NCBI RefSeq assembly: GCF_001720165.1
Contig: NZ_MCRI01000006.1
Span: forward strand, 1-64,000
Direction: 5' to 3'
DNA from: Methylophaga muralis
GTDB lineage: Bacteria; Pseudomonadota; Gammaproteobacteria; Nitrosococcales; Methylophagaceae
Length of the DNA stretch: 64,000 nt
The notes under the pieces are model-generated. The model was given only the letters and a program-made list of their open reading frames with translations. It was not told the DNA's origin and made no database searches. The position numbers were made by a program, and so were the translations under genes. Below, in pieces: positions 1 through 9,348 of the stretch. Within the stretch, counting starts at the first letter, position 1. Every line of letters begins with the position of its first letter.

Positions 1-445
1 TACACCGCAACGCGTTGATGAACAAATAATTATTGATGCGGATGTTGCAACGGTATGGCAGCAAGTTAAAGCCTTTGACCAACTGGATAAATGGCATCCT
101 GCAGTTGAATCAATCGCTATGCAGGATGATACAACTAGAATCGTTACCTTGAAATCTGGTGGTGAGATCACAGAGAGTCTGGATGAGTCAGATGCTGAAC
201 GCCATTACATTGGTTACCGATTATTAACTGAAAATATTGAAGCTATGCCAGTCAGTTTCTATACCATCGGAATTGAGATCGAAGCGGCGGATAAAGGTAG
301 TAAAGTCAGCTGGAGTGGTCGTTTCTACCGTGCAGATACTGGTAATTTCCCGCCAGAAAATCTAAACGATGAGGCAGCTGTTAAGGCAATGACGGAGTTT
401 GCAACTTCTGGACTGGAAGGTTTGAAAGCCTCTTTGGAAAAATAA
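1..445 (+). CDS. SRPBCC family protein, 5' end cut by window
   Basis: The reading frame is open from the first bases of the window (frame 2) to the TAA at 443-445, so the N-terminus lies outside. About 147 residues are visible. The start reads as the first strand and helix of an SRPBCC (Bet v1-like, polyketide cyclase/dehydrase) fold: IDADVATVWQQV followed by FDQLDKWHPAVES, which is the usual opening of this family. The following strands and the closing long helix (EFATSGLEGLKASLEK) also fit. These proteins bind hydrophobic ligands and the ligand here cannot be told. The next gene starts three bases downstream, so the two are probably co-transcribed. Confidence 0.75.
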   Translation, partial: TPQRVDEQIIIDADVATVWQQVKAFDQLDKWHPAVESIAMQDDTTRIVTLKSGGEITESLDESDAERHYIGYRLLTENIEAMPVSFYTIGIEIEAADKGSKVSWSGRFYRADTGNFPPENLNDEAAVKAMTEFATSGLEGLKASLEK

Positions 446-448
446 ACC

Positions 449-1387
449 GTGAAGTCATTTAAGCCGATTATTTTGTGCCTCACATTGTTGCCAAGCATGG
501 TGATGGCGAGTGATTTTTATATAACCAGCCAAGCAGCTAATCAATTATCGTTATTTGATTCTGATGCCAAAGAAATCAAGAAGACTTTTGAGATATCTGC
601 AGCTCCGGTGATGATTGCCATTGATAAACTGGGCAATGCAATCTATTTGTCTCATCCTGAGCAAGGCAAAATATCCGTCTTCGATCTGACAAGCCATCAG
701 TTAATCAGTGAAATTAGAACTGGCGGACAACCTTTTGCCATGGTTTTAGATAGTCAAAAACCGCAAATGTTTGTTTCAGACTGGTCACGTAATACCGTGC
801 TTGTTATTAATACGACCAGTAAACAATTAGTGGATTTGCTGGCCGTTGGAGAAAGCCCGGCAGGGATTGCGATTGATTCGGTCGGTAGGAAAGTGTTTGT
901 GGCAAACCGTGAAAGTAATTCTTTGATGGTATTAAACGCCGATACACCTGATTTACACGCAACGATTGAAACGGGTGAGCGTCCCTATGCGGTAGCCTTT
1001 AATCCACATAATGGTCATGTGTATGTAGCTTGCGTGCATGATGATTCACTGACAGTGATTGATTCAAAAACCTATCAAAAAATTGCGGATCTGAAACCAG
1101 GTCGTGCGCCGTATGGGATCACGGTCAGCGACAATGGCGAACAGTTTTACGTAGTAAACCAGAATGACAATACCCTGGTTGAGTTTGATGCTGAAAGTTT
1201 AGAAATCACTAAGACGATTCGAACCGATAAAATGCCAGAAAGTGTGGTGCTTTCAAGCAACCAGCAACAGGCTTATGTAACCAACTGGTTTAGCAATTCA
1301 TTGTCGGTCATTGATTTGCAACAAGCGAAACAAATTCAATCCATACCGCTTAAAGATGGGCCTCGTAGTATCAGTTCAGCCCAGTAA
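449..1387 (+). CDS. Periplasmic YVTN-type beta-propeller protein
   Basis: A 312-residue protein that starts with GTG three bases after the previous stop. Residues 1-21 form a signal peptide (Lys-rich start, hydrophobic core, cleavage near VMA/SDF). The mature part consists of repeats of about 42 residues with the YVTN-propeller pattern (for example KVFVANRESNSLMVLN, HVYVACVHDDSLTVID, QAYVTNWFSNSLSVID), giving a probable seven-bladed propeller in the periplasm. Such proteins occur beside quinoprotein and metal-handling systems, but no partner here shows a substrate. Function unknown. The family assignment is secure. Confidence 0.8.
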   Translation: MKSFKPIILCLTLLPSMVMASDFYITSQAANQLSLFDSDAKEIKKTFEISAAPVMIAIDKLGNAIYLSHPEQGKISVFDLTSHQLISEIRTGGQPFAMVLDSQKPQMFVSDWSRNTVLVINTTSKQLVDLLAVGESPAGIAIDSVGRKVFVANRESNSLMVLNADTPDLHATIETGERPYAVAFNPHNGHVYVACVHDDSLTVIDSKTYQKIADLKPGRAPYGITVSDNGEQFYVVNQNDNTLVEFDAESLEITKTIRTDKMPESVVLSSNQQQAYVTNWFSNSLSVIDLQQAKQIQSIPLKDGPRSISSAQ

Positions 1388-1412
1388 AGTCTGATGCTAG
1401 TGGAGCGGTGGT

Positions 1413-1877
1413 TCACACCGCTCCGTTATATCCCAGTTGTCGCCAGGCCTCATACAAAATAATGGCCGTAGCATTAGAGAGATTCAAGCTTCGACTATTC
1501 GCATGCATCGGGATACGAATTTTCTGATTGTCCGGTAATATTTCTAGAACCTGTGCCGGTAACCCCCGAGACTCAGGCCCAAACAATAAAATACTCTCAT
1601 CTTGAAAACTTGCCTGATGGTGATACTGTTTTGCTTTGGTAGTACAGGCGAACAAAGGGCGATTTTCTTGCCATAGTTTGAATGCTGCAAAATCGCTATG
1701 CACTTTGACATCCGCAAATTCGTGATAATCCAAGCCGGCTCTTCTGAGACGTTTGTCATCCAAGACAAAGGCCAGTGGTTCAATCAGATGCAATTGCGCC
1801 CCTGTATTAGCACACAGACGGATGATATTACCGGTATTGGGCGGAATTTCCGGCTCATAGAGCGCAATGTGCAACAC
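1413..1877 (-). CDS. trmL: tRNA (cytidine(34)-2'-O)-methyltransferase TrmL
   Basis: A 154-residue SPOUT-class methyltransferase, the usual TrmL length. Motifs in order: NTGN at 14-17, the FGPE/RGLP loop at 99-107, and IPM...SLNLSNA at 122-136, which together make the knotted SAM site. TrmL methylates the ribose at position 34 in the wobble base of tRNA-Leu isoacceptors. It starts with ATG two bases after the mltD stop on the same strand and is presumably translated from the same message. Confidence 0.93.
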   Translation of the reverse strand: MLHIALYEPEIPPNTGNIIRLCANTGAQLHLIEPLAFVLDDKRLRRAGLDYHEFADVKVHSDFAAFKLWQENRPLFACTTKAKQYHHQASFQDESILLFGPESRGLPAQVLEILPDNQKIRIPMHANSRSLNLSNATAIILYEAWRQLGYNGAV

Positions 1878-1879
1878 AA

Positions 1880-3490
1880 CTAGCTTTGACTGATTTTAAG
1901 CGTTGGATCAACGTAGAGTGTCAATTTCTGTCCTGGTTGCAATAAGGTGCGATCACTTAAACCATTCCATTCCTTAACCTTATCTACGGTCACATTAAAC
2001 TTGCGAGAAATGGTCCACAGTGAGTCGCCATTGCGGATGGTGTAATTAATGGCTTTCAGTTTTGAAGCAGTCTGGATCGGCTGCCAGATAACCAGTTGTT
2101 GTCCAGAATGCAGAACATCTGAAGGTGTTTTGTTATTCCATTGGGTCAGCTCAAACACATCAACCGTATAGGCTTTGGCTATATTCCACCAGGTATCACC
2201 AGCTTTAACCGAATAATTCAGTTGCTTGCCCTGCTGTAAGCGACGATTGTTGATAGCATTAGCTTCGGCTTCATCAGCTTGAGCTGTAGAAATCGGAATT
2301 AACAAGTGCGCACCAGCACGGATAAAGTTAGTGGTGATTTTGTTGGCTTTCTTGAGCTCTGGAACAGTAGTTTGATGCTGAGAGGCAATACTGCTTAGGG
2401 ATTCGCCAGGTTTTACTTCATGACGTTTCCAACGCAGTCGATCTTCTGTTGACAGTCCTGACAATGCGGTTTTAAAAGCACTTGCCTTTTCAGAAGGTAA
2501 AACCAGTTTATGTGGCCCTTGCGGTGCAGTTGCCCAGCGATTAAAGCCGGGGTTTAACAAATACAATTCATCAAGCGTGATATCAGCCAAATCAGCAGCT
2601 AAAGATAAGTCAATCTGACTGCCTACATTGATTACACTCAGATAGGGCTCATTGGCAATTGGACTCAGTTTCAAATCATATTGAGCTGGTTGCTTAACCA
2701 AATGCGCTACAGCTAGTAATTTAGGCACATAGGCAGTGGTTTCAGCAGGTAGCTCTAAAGACCAGAAGTCTGTAGGCAGTCCTGCTTCTGCATTACGTTT
2801 AATTGCACGACTGACAGTACCTTCACCGGCATTATATGCTGCTAATGCCAGCTCCCAATCATTAAAATCATTATGCAGTTTTTGCAGATAGTCTAAAGCG
2901 GCTTGAGTCGATTTAATAACATCACGACGGCCGTCATACCACCAATTTTGTTCCAGTCCGAAAACACGACCTGTTGCCGGAATAAATTGCCAGATACCGG
3001 CTGCTTGCCCGGATGAAAGTGCAAAAGGTTGATAGCCGCTTTCCACAATCGGTAATAAGGCAATTTCCAGCGGCATTTCACGACGTTCTAATTCATCAAC
3101 GATATGGAACAGATATGGGCGGGCACGCTCGACCACTTTATCGACATATTCCGGGTTATTCACAAACCAAGTCAGTCGGTTTTGTGTTTCCGGGTGCAGA
3201 CTACGGTATTCAGATAAGCCATAACCATCACGAATCCGTTGCCAGACATCATCAGTTTGCGGACCTACGGTAGAATCATCATCGAGAACAGATAGATTTA
3301 AATCCAGTGGACTCAGCTGAGTAAGCTGGTTTTTTTTCCAGTTGGTGTGTTTGGTGAGCGGGCCATAAGATGTGTTTTGAGGTGGATCTGCGCTAACTGT
3401 TTCAGTATGTTTTGTGGTGGTGCTACAGCCGGTAAAGAGTACCGAAAGCACTGCAAACAGGGGCCAAAGCCGATTTTTAAATTTTAACAT
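1880..3490 (-). CDS. mltD: Membrane-bound lytic murein transglycosylase D with three LysM domains
   Basis: A 536-residue lipoprotein. The signal peptide ends in the lipobox LFTGC, with the lipidated Cys at 22. The SLT (goose-lysozyme-like) domain spans about 130-235: [17 protein letters not shown] carries catalytic Glu150, followed by [11 protein letters not shown] and [11 protein letters not shown]. Three LysM peptidoglycan-binding modules follow at about 354-398, 424-468 and 480-526. E. coli MltD carries LysM modules at its C-terminus too. The enzyme cleaves glycan strands to 1,6-anhydro muropeptides in the periplasm. In enterics mltD sits beside gloB; here pyrD and mscS lie between them. 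trmL follows after two bases. Confidence 0.93.
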   Translation of the reverse strand: MLKFKNRLWPLFAVLSVLFTGCSTTTKHTETVSADPPQNTSYGPLTKHTNWKKNQLTQLSPLDLNLSVLDDDSTVGPQTDDVWQRIRDGYGLSEYRSLHPETQNRLTWFVNNPEYVDKVVERARPYLFHIVDELERREMPLEIALLPIVESGYQPFALSSGQAAGIWQFIPATGRVFGLEQNWWYDGRRDVIKSTQAALDYLQKLHNDFNDWELALAAYNAGEGTVSRAIKRNAEAGLPTDFWSLELPAETTAYVPKLLAVAHLVKQPAQYDLKLSPIANEPYLSVINVGSQIDLSLAADLADITLDELYLLNPGFNRWATAPQGPHKLVLPSEKASAFKTALSGLSTEDRLRWKRHEVKPGESLSSIASQHQTTVPELKKANKITTNFIRAGAHLLIPISTAQADEAEANAINNRRLQQGKQLNYSVKAGDTWWNIAKAYTVDVFELTQWNNKTPSDVLHSGQQLVIWQPIQTASKLKAINYTIRNGDSLWTISRKFNVTVDKVKEWNGLSDRTLLQPGQKLTLYVDPTLKISQS

Positions 3491-3854
3491 AACGGTTTAT
3501 CATAATGTCGTAAGCTTATAATTGTGCTCAATATATACCGCAATAGATCGTTTATGACCAGCCTTTAACCCACCTTTACATAAAACCACATCTTCCAACG
3601 GAATAAACGGACTTGAGCTGTGGGCAGCATAATTATTTTTATGAAAAAAGCTAAATTGATATTTCATAAGTTTCTTCTGAAATTCTTTTGAGATTAATTC
3701 TCCTAACGACAACGCAGCTCTTTCCTGACTGTTTCCAGATTAACGATTATGTCGAGCCAGACATCACCCTCAACAATTAATCCAATACTTTTATAGGTCA
3801 GTTTGTCAGGCTACGTTAAACTACCCGTCGTCTTAAACAATTAAGGTTAGCTGC
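3491..3854. other. Intergenic region between divergent mltD and the DUF2797 gene
   Basis: This 364-base gap separates divergent genes and must hold promoters for both. It contains a 70-codon open frame on the minus strand (3500-3712) with no recognisable family and no good ribosome-binding site. I do not support it as a gene. No convincing promoter hexamers or terminator were found. Confidence 0.4.
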
Positions 3855-4688
3855 GTGACAGAATTTGCAGGACAGTTTAATAAGATGCAGGCAACCCTGC
3901 CGGATCGTGATGCCCCCGTAGATTACAAAATGATTGTGGGTGAGCATCAAGTCCCAATGAATCCGCTTATTGGCGAAAACATACAACTTATATATGCGGG
4001 CGAGATTCGATGTCAAAACTGTCAGCGCAAAACCAAAAAAAGTTATAGCGGTGGTTTTTGTTTTCCCTGTTCACAAAAATTGGCGCAATGCGATTTATGT
4101 TTCATGAAGCCGGAATTATGTCATTTTGCCCAAGGCACCTGTCGTGAACCCGAGTGGGGCGAACAGGTTTGTATGCAAGACCATATTGTTTATCTCGCCA
4201 ACAGTTCAGGAATCAAAGTAGGGATCACCCGAATTTCGCAAATACCGACCCGCTGGCTGGATCAGGGTGCTACTCAGGCGTTACCCATTTTTCGCGTCAG
4301 CAGCCGTTATCATTCTGGTTTGGTTGAGGTGATGTTTAAAAATCATGTTTCGGATCGTACCGATTGGCGAAAAATGCTGCGAGGTCCAGCCGAGTTCATT
4401 GATCTTTTTGAGCAACGTGATCGATTGCAGGCTGAGTGTGCTGACGAAGTGAAGCTGTTACAACAGCAGTTGGGCGAGGGGGCCATCACGCCATTGTCGG
4501 ACGAAAACGTACTGGAAATAACTTATCCTGTGACACAATACCCCCAAAAAATTAGTTCATTGAATTTTGATAAAACCCCGGAAATTGCTGGAAAATTGCT
4601 GGGGATAAAAGGCCAGTATTTGATTCTGGATATTGGCGTTCTAAATATCCGCAAGTTCAATGGCTATCAAATCACCATGAAGGTTTAA
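3855..4688 (+). CDS. DUF2797 family protein, cysteine-rich
   Basis: A 277-residue protein starting at GTG. Nine Cys lie in residues 53-106 (53, 56, 69, 72, 79, 82, 89, 96, 106), mostly as CxxC pairs, which indicates one or two structural zinc sites. The segment straight after, IVYLANSSGIKVGITR, resembles the start of a GIY-YIG nuclease core, so a nucleic-acid role is possible but unproven. The stop is five bases before the pyrD start, so it is probably co-transcribed with pyrD. No enzymatic function is known to me for the family. Confidence 0.8.
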   Translation: MTEFAGQFNKMQATLPDRDAPVDYKMIVGEHQVPMNPLIGENIQLIYAGEIRCQNCQRKTKKSYSGGFCFPCSQKLAQCDLCFMKPELCHFAQGTCREPEWGEQVCMQDHIVYLANSSGIKVGITRISQIPTRWLDQGATQALPIFRVSSRYHSGLVEVMFKNHVSDRTDWRKMLRGPAEFIDLFEQRDRLQAECADEVKLLQQQLGEGAITPLSDENVLEITYPVTQYPQKISSLNFDKTPEIAGKLLGIKGQYLILDIGVLNIRKFNGYQITMKV

Positions 4689-4693
4689 TCGTT

Positions 4694-5713
4694 ATGTATC
4701 CCCTGCTACGAAATCTGATGTTCAAACTGGATGCTGAGACATCCCATCATTTAGGTATGACTAGTTTAAAGTGGTTGGAGATGACAGGACTGCTGGGCTT
4801 ATTGATGCCCAAAATGCCAACCGTTCCGGTACATGTCATGGGGCTGCGATTTCCCAATCCGGTCGGACTTGCTGCGGGTCTCGATAAAAACGCCGATTAT
4901 CTTGAAGCGCTGACAGCCTTAGGTTTTGGTTTTATTGAAGTGGGCACGGTGACGCCAAGACCACAGCCCGGTAATGCTAAGCCGCGTCTGTTTCGGATTC
5001 CTGAAGCGCAAGCCATCATTAATAGAATGGGCTTTAATAATCTCGGGGTGGATCATTTGCTTGAACAGGTTCAGGCAGCCCAAACAAATGCCATTATCGG
5101 TATTAATATCGGCAAAAATGTTGATACACCGGTCGAAAAAGCGCTTGATGATTATCTGATTGGTTTAGAAAAATCCTATCCTCATGCGGATTACATCACT
5201 ATTAATATCTCATCACCCAATACACCTGGATTGCGTAATCTGCAATTTGGTGAAGCGCTGGATAACTTATTAGATGCATTGAAAAGTCGTCAGACTGAAC
5301 TTGCTGAACAATGGCAACGTTATGTGCCGATGGCCGTTAAAGTAGCGCCAGATTTATCATTGGAAGAAGTGCAGCAACTGGCAGAATGTTTTAGCCGGTT
5401 TAAGATTGATGCCGTCATTGCTACTAATACCACGCTCTCCCGTGATGCTGTTACAGGACTAATGCATGCTGATGAAGCCGGTGGCTTAAGTGGTCAGCCG
5501 GTATTTGCCAAATCAACAGAAGTTGTTCGACAATTCCGGCAGGCTTTACCGGCGGAAATGCCGATTATCGCTGCGGGCGGCATTATGAGCGCAGAGGATG
5601 CAATGCAAAAGCTTGAGGCTGGGGCGCAGCTGGTACAGATTTATAGTGGCTTGATTTATCAGGGGCCAAAATTAATTCAAGATATTGTCAAAACGATACA
5701 AAAGAGGAGATAA
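4694..5713 (+). CDS. pyrD: Dihydroorotate dehydrogenase (quinone), class 2
   Basis: A 339-residue protein (E. coli PyrD is 336) that oxidises dihydroorotate to orotate in pyrimidine synthesis and passes electrons to membrane quinone. The amphipathic N-terminal extension (MYPLLRNLMFKLDAETSHHLG) is the class 2 membrane anchor. The FMN barrel is clear: NPVGLAAGLDKNADY, the FIEVGTVTP strand, NRMGFNN, TINISSPNTPGLR with the class 2 catalytic-base Ser, VKVAPDLS, ATNTT and the phosphate loop AAGGIMSAEDA. The mscS start follows after one base. Confidence 0.96.
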   Translation: MYPLLRNLMFKLDAETSHHLGMTSLKWLEMTGLLGLLMPKMPTVPVHVMGLRFPNPVGLAAGLDKNADYLEALTALGFGFIEVGTVTPRPQPGNAKPRLFRIPEAQAIINRMGFNNLGVDHLLEQVQAAQTNAIIGINIGKNVDTPVEKALDDYLIGLEKSYPHADYITINISSPNTPGLRNLQFGEALDNLLDALKSRQTELAEQWQRYVPMAVKVAPDLSLEEVQQLAECFSRFKIDAVIATNTTLSRDAVTGLMHADEAGGLSGQPVFAKSTEVVRQFRQALPAEMPIIAAGGIMSAEDAMQKLEAGAQLVQIYSGLIYQGPKLIQDIVKTIQKRR

Positions 5714-5714
5714 C

Positions 5715-6557
5715 ATGGAAACCGGAACTGGCAGCGTCATAGGTGACATTCTGCTGAATATTTTCTTTGCCGCCGTGATCGTTATCGTTGGTCGCACGTT
5801 GGTTAGCTGGTTGGTCAAACTGTCTCGTAAAGTCATGGTTCGGGCCAATATGGACCCCATCCTGATTAATTTCTGCAGCTCGATCATCAGTGTCTTGCTG
5901 CTACTGTTTGTGTTGATCGCAGCGCTGGATCGACTGGGTGTAAATACAACATCGATGATTGCAGTGCTGGGTGCTGCAGGTTTAGCAGTAGGTTTAGCAC
6001 TGAAGGATTCATTACAGAATTTTGCTGCCGGGGTGATGTTGATTCTGTATCGTCCATTTAAAATTGGTAACTTCGTGGAAGTGTCCGGTGTATTGGGTAT
6101 TGTTGAGCAAATCACTATATTCAACACCGTGATGCGCACCCCGGATAACCGCGAAATTATTGTGCCAAATGGCAAGATTTACTCCAACACCATCACCAAT
6201 TTCTCGGCTCGCGATACCCGACGCATCGATATGGTGTTTGGTATCGGTTACGACGATGATTTATTGAAAGCTAAACAAATCATGACCGATATCGTCACCG
6301 GACATAAATTGGTATTGAAGGATCCTGCACCGATTATTCGTATCGCTGATCTTGGCGATAGCAGCATTACTTTCAATGTCTGGCCATGGGTAAATTCATC
6401 TGATTTGGCGACTGTTAGGGCCGATCTAATTGAAACCATCAAGCTGGCGTTTGATGCAAATGGCATCAGTATTCCATATCCACAAATGGACATACATTTT
6501 AATAATGTGGATGCCGCCAATGAATCATCTCGTGACGAAAAAAACCAAGCAGGTTAA
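5715..6557 (+). CDS. Small-conductance mechanosensitive channel, MscS family
   Basis: A 280-residue protein (E. coli MscS is 286). The start is ATG 5715, preceded by AAAGAGGAGA; an upstream in-frame start at 5685 would overlap pyrD and is not needed. Three membrane segments lie at about 8-32, 52-76 and 82-118. The third is the pore helix with the typical Gly/Ala pattern (AVLGAAGLAVGLALKDSLQNFAAG). The beta domain (RPFKIGNFVEVSGVLGIVEQI, PNGKIYSNTITNFS) and the C-terminal alpha/beta domain follow. It releases solutes on hypo-osmotic shock. Confidence 0.93.
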   Translation: METGTGSVIGDILLNIFFAAVIVIVGRTLVSWLVKLSRKVMVRANMDPILINFCSSIISVLLLLFVLIAALDRLGVNTTSMIAVLGAAGLAVGLALKDSLQNFAAGVMLILYRPFKIGNFVEVSGVLGIVEQITIFNTVMRTPDNREIIVPNGKIYSNTITNFSARDTRRIDMVFGIGYDDDLLKAKQIMTDIVTGHKLVLKDPAPIIRIADLGDSSITFNVWPWVNSSDLATVRADLIETIKLAFDANGISIPYPQMDIHFNNVDAANESSRDEKNQAG

Positions 6558-7324
6558 AACTCGTCTTTCCAGGCGCGTAATACTTTAAACACATCAAGTG
6601 GCGTTTCAAGCGGCTGACCAGCATATGTTTCAGCCGCTTGTTTAATTTCAGCAGCATCACATCGCAAAAAAGGGTTGGTCTGCTTTTCTTCTAGTAATAC
6701 AGAAGGCACTGTCGCAATATCCTGCTCCCTTAATGCCTCAGTTTTAACAAAGCGTTCCTGCAGAACAGGGTTGTTTGAATCAACTGCCAGAGCATATTTC
6801 AGGTTGTTTAAGGTGTATTCATGTGCACAATACAATTTGGTAGCGTCGTCTAATCGTTTGATTTTTTCCAGTGAATCGAATAATTGTTCCGCTGTACCAC
6901 CAAGCAAGCGGCCACAGCCACCGGCAAATATAGTATCGCCGCAGAACAGGTTATCTTCTATTAAATAGCTGATATGTCCAGGAGTATGACCAGGCGTATC
7001 CATTATTTTGAAGTGAGGAAATGAAGCGTGCAGTAATTGATCTGCCTGAGCATACAAAGGCGTATCAACGGTTTTGATATGCTCGCGTTGTGGACCGAAA
7101 ACCGGTAAATCATATAAATCATCCAACCGACGGATACCGCCGACATGATCTGCATGATGATGTGTGACTAAAATAGCGGCCGGTTGCAGATCATTTTTTT
7201 CCACAAATTTGATCACCGGTCCCGCATCACCTGGATCGACGATTAATACATCATGATTCTGGGCTGATTGGATCAACCAGATATAATTATCGCTGAATGC
7301 CTTTACGGCATGAATTTGTAACAT
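6554..7324 (-). CDS. gloB: Hydroxyacylglutathione hydrolase (glyoxalase II)
   Basis: A 256-residue metallo-beta-lactamase-fold enzyme that hydrolyses S-D-lactoylglutathione to lactate and glutathione. The binuclear site THHHADHVGG is at about 54-63; further metal ligands appear in DTPGHTPGHI and GDTIF, and the C-terminal glutathione-binding part is present (ALREQ, NPFLRC). I take ATG 7324 (MLQIHAVKAFSDNY), which has a GGCGGAG ribosome site; the frame extends 37 codons further but this adds nothing conserved. The 3' end overlaps the convergent mscS gene by four bases. Confidence 0.94.
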   Translation of the reverse strand: MLQIHAVKAFSDNYIWLIQSAQNHDVLIVDPGDAGPVIKFVEKNDLQPAAILVTHHHADHVGGIRRLDDLYDLPVFGPQREHIKTVDTPLYAQADQLLHASFPHFKIMDTPGHTPGHISYLIEDNLFCGDTIFAGGCGRLLGGTAEQLFDSLEKIKRLDDATKLYCAHEYTLNNLKYALAVDSNNPVLQERFVKTEALREQDIATVPSVLLEEKQTNPFLRCDAAEIKQAAETYAGQPLETPLDVFKVLRAWKDEF

Positions 7325-7348
7325 TATTAACTCCGCCGGAATGGCCTT

Positions 7349-8074
7349 ATGTGTGATTATAAAGAGCATGACCAAGAGATGACACAATGGTGGCAATCTT
7401 CTCTTGCCTGCTATTTGCAAAGTCAGGAGCAGCAATGGTTACAGCATCAACAGACCAAGCTGCATGGTTTTTTTCAATTGCAGCTTGGCGGACAAAAAGT
7501 CATCTTGCCACCCTCTTTACGTCCTAGTTATCAGGCGTTAATGGGCAGTCACGGGCAGTTTCATGCACAGGTTGAACACTTACCGTTTAAATCAGATAGT
7601 GTCGATGTGATGTTACTGCAGCATGTGGTCGAGTTTTCCAGACAGCCACATCAGTTATTACGTGAAGCAGATCGGGTGTTAAATGAAGATGGCACCTTGA
7701 TATTGCTGTGTTTTAATCCATTTAGTTTTTGGGGCTTACGCCGATTATTCTCCTGGCAGGATCAACTGCCCTGGCGAGGGCAGTTCTTTTCACGACAACG
7801 TTTAAAAGATTGGCTGGCCTTACTGGATTTTGATGTTGTTGAAGCTAAATCCATCATCTATTGTCCGCCATTGCAAAAAGAGCGCTGGATCAAACGCAGT
7901 GGTTTTTTGGAAAGATGGGGCCGGCGTTTGTGGCCATATTTTGGTGGTGTAACAGCGATTGTTGCCAAAAAACGTACCTTGCTGGTGACCCCGATACGCA
8001 GCCGGTGGCAAAATAGAAATTTATTTCCCAGACCTCAGCTGGTGAATTCATCAGCAACAAGAAAAGAGCATTAA
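7349..8074 (+). CDS. SAM-dependent methyltransferase, YafS-like
   Basis: A 241-residue class I methyltransferase (Methyltransf_11 type). The visible core includes [18 protein letters not shown] (motif II region) and [22 protein letters not shown] (post II/III). It lies between gloB and rnhA, the place occupied in E. coli by yafS, a putative methyltransferase of almost the same length. Its substrate is unknown. Its start is only 24 bases from the divergent gloB start, so the promoters of both genes must lie inside each other's coding sequence. An in-frame ATG at 7379 is a possible alternative start. Its TAA overlaps the rnhA ATG by one base. Confidence 0.82.
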   Translation: MCDYKEHDQEMTQWWQSSLACYLQSQEQQWLQHQQTKLHGFFQLQLGGQKVILPPSLRPSYQALMGSHGQFHAQVEHLPFKSDSVDVMLLQHVVEFSRQPHQLLREADRVLNEDGTLILLCFNPFSFWGLRRLFSWQDQLPWRGQFFSRQRLKDWLALLDFDVVEAKSIIYCPPLQKERWIKRSGFLERWGRRLWPYFGGVTAIVAKKRTLLVTPIRSRWQNRNLFPRPQLVNSSATRKEH

Positions 8075-8517
8075 TGGAACACGTTGAAATTTTTACTGAT
8101 GGTGCATGTAGTGGTAACCCGGGACCGGGCGGTTGGGGAACCATACTACGTGCCAAGACCAGCGAAAAAGAATTATCTGGCGGCGAAAAAATGACCACCA
8201 ATAACCGCATGGAAATGATGGCGGTTATCGCTGGTCTGGAAGCTTTGAAAAGACCCTGCCATGTTACGATCACCACCGATTCGCAGTATGTAATGAAGGG
8301 TATGACCGAATGGTTAAAAGGTTGGAAAGCCAAAAATTGGAAGACCGCTGCCAGACAACCGGTCAAAAATGCTGATCTCTGGCAGCGTATGGATGCTGCA
8401 GCTCAACCACATAAATTAGAGTGGCAATGGGTTCGCGGTCATGATGGGCACCCGGAAAATGAGCGTGCTGATCAATTAGCAGTTGATGCTCGCACTTTAA
8501 TTGCAAAACAGGATTAA
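8074..8517 (+). CDS. rnhA: Ribonuclease HI
   Basis: A 147-residue enzyme that cuts the RNA strand of RNA:DNA hybrids (R-loops, primers). The acidic residues are in place: [16 protein letters not shown] (first Asp at 9), [10 protein letters not shown] (Glu), TTDSQYV (Asp) and the C-terminal [15 protein letters not shown] (His loop and last Asp). It is translationally coupled to the preceding methyltransferase gene (TAATG) and is followed after three bases by dnaQ, the same order as in many gammaproteobacteria. Confidence 0.96.
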   Translation: MEHVEIFTDGACSGNPGPGGWGTILRAKTSEKELSGGEKMTTNNRMEMMAVIAGLEALKRPCHVTITTDSQYVMKGMTEWLKGWKAKNWKTAARQPVKNADLWQRMDAAAQPHKLEWQWVRGHDGHPENERADQLAVDARTLIAKQD

Positions 8518-8520
8518 CCG

Positions 8521-9252
8521 ATGGCAGAGCAAAGCAGTTCGCGGCAAATTGTTTTAGATACTGAAACCACCGGTTTGAGCACCGCCGATGATCATCGGAT
8601 TATCGAAATCGGTTGTGTGGAACTGGTTAACCGTCGACTCACTGGTGAAACCTTTCACCAATATATAAATCCTCAACGTGCAATTGATGCCGGAGCGATG
8701 GAAGTCCATGGCATCACCAATGAATCACTGGCTGATAAACCGGTTTTTGCGGATATTGCCACAGATTTTCTGCGTTTTATCGAAGGCGCTGAGCTGATTA
8801 TTCATAATGCTGCGTTTGACGTGGGATTCTTGAATCACGAATTAGCTAAGTTAGGCCAAACTCCGAAGATTGAAGATGTCTGCAGTGTTTTAGACACACT
8901 GAAAATGGCCCGCGACAAACATCCAGGACAGAAAAACAATCTGGACGCTTTATGTAAACGCTATGGGGTGGATAATTCCAACCGTGAATTGCACGGCGCT
9001 TTATTAGACGCCGAGATCCTGGCCGATGTTTATTTGATGATGACCGGCGGTCAGGTCAGCATGTCGTTGGCACCTGAGCAATTTGAACCGGAAAATGATG
9101 CAGACCAAAATGAAATCACCACAGTCGAGCGTCCTCGCACGGCATTAAAAGTGATTGAAGCCAATGCTGCAGAATTAACTGAGCATCAGGCAATGCTTGA
9201 AAAACTCCAGGCTAGCAGTGATGGAAACTGCGTCTGGTTAAAACAAAGTTGA
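8521..9252 (+). CDS. dnaQ: DNA polymerase III epsilon subunit (proofreading exonuclease)
   Basis: A 243-residue DEDDh exonuclease, E. coli length. Exo I: VLDTETTGLS; Exo II: HNAAFDVGFLNHEL; Exo III: HGALLDAEILADVYL with the His and last Asp. The C-terminal 60 residues form the tail that binds the alpha subunit. It acts in the replicative polymerase core to remove misincorporated bases. It follows rnhA in the same direction with three bases between. Confidence 0.95.
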   Translation: MAEQSSSRQIVLDTETTGLSTADDHRIIEIGCVELVNRRLTGETFHQYINPQRAIDAGAMEVHGITNESLADKPVFADIATDFLRFIEGAELIIHNAAFDVGFLNHELAKLGQTPKIEDVCSVLDTLKMARDKHPGQKNNLDALCKRYGVDNSNRELHGALLDAEILADVYLMMTGGQVSMSLAPEQFEPENDADQNEITTVERPRTALKVIEANAAELTEHQAMLEKLQASSDGNCVWLKQS

Positions 9253-9282
9253 ATTTGTTTTAACAAAAAGTTCTGTTTCTGG

Positions 9283-9310
9283 CTTGAAATCAGATTTTTG
9301 ACCCCCAAAT
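9283..9310 (+). promoter_or_regulatory. Sigma-32 heat-shock promoter of grpE
   Basis: CTTGAAA (9283-9289), a 13-base spacer, then CCCCAAAT (9303-9310). This is close to the sigma-32 consensus CTTGAAA-N11-16-CCCCATNT and lies 39 bases before the grpE ATG. The likely reading is heat-induced transcription of grpE independent of dnaK. Confidence 0.8.
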
Positions 9311-9348
9311 AACCGCTTTGAGTTGAGCAACGCGGAATCTGATTAATC

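Noticed and set aside
3500-3712. 70-codon open frame on the minus strand after mltD
   Set aside because: No recognisable family, no good ribosome-binding site, and it lies in the divergent promoter region.
5685-5714. Earlier start of the MscS channel
   Set aside because: It lies inside pyrD; ATG 5715 has a strong ribosome-binding site directly upstream.
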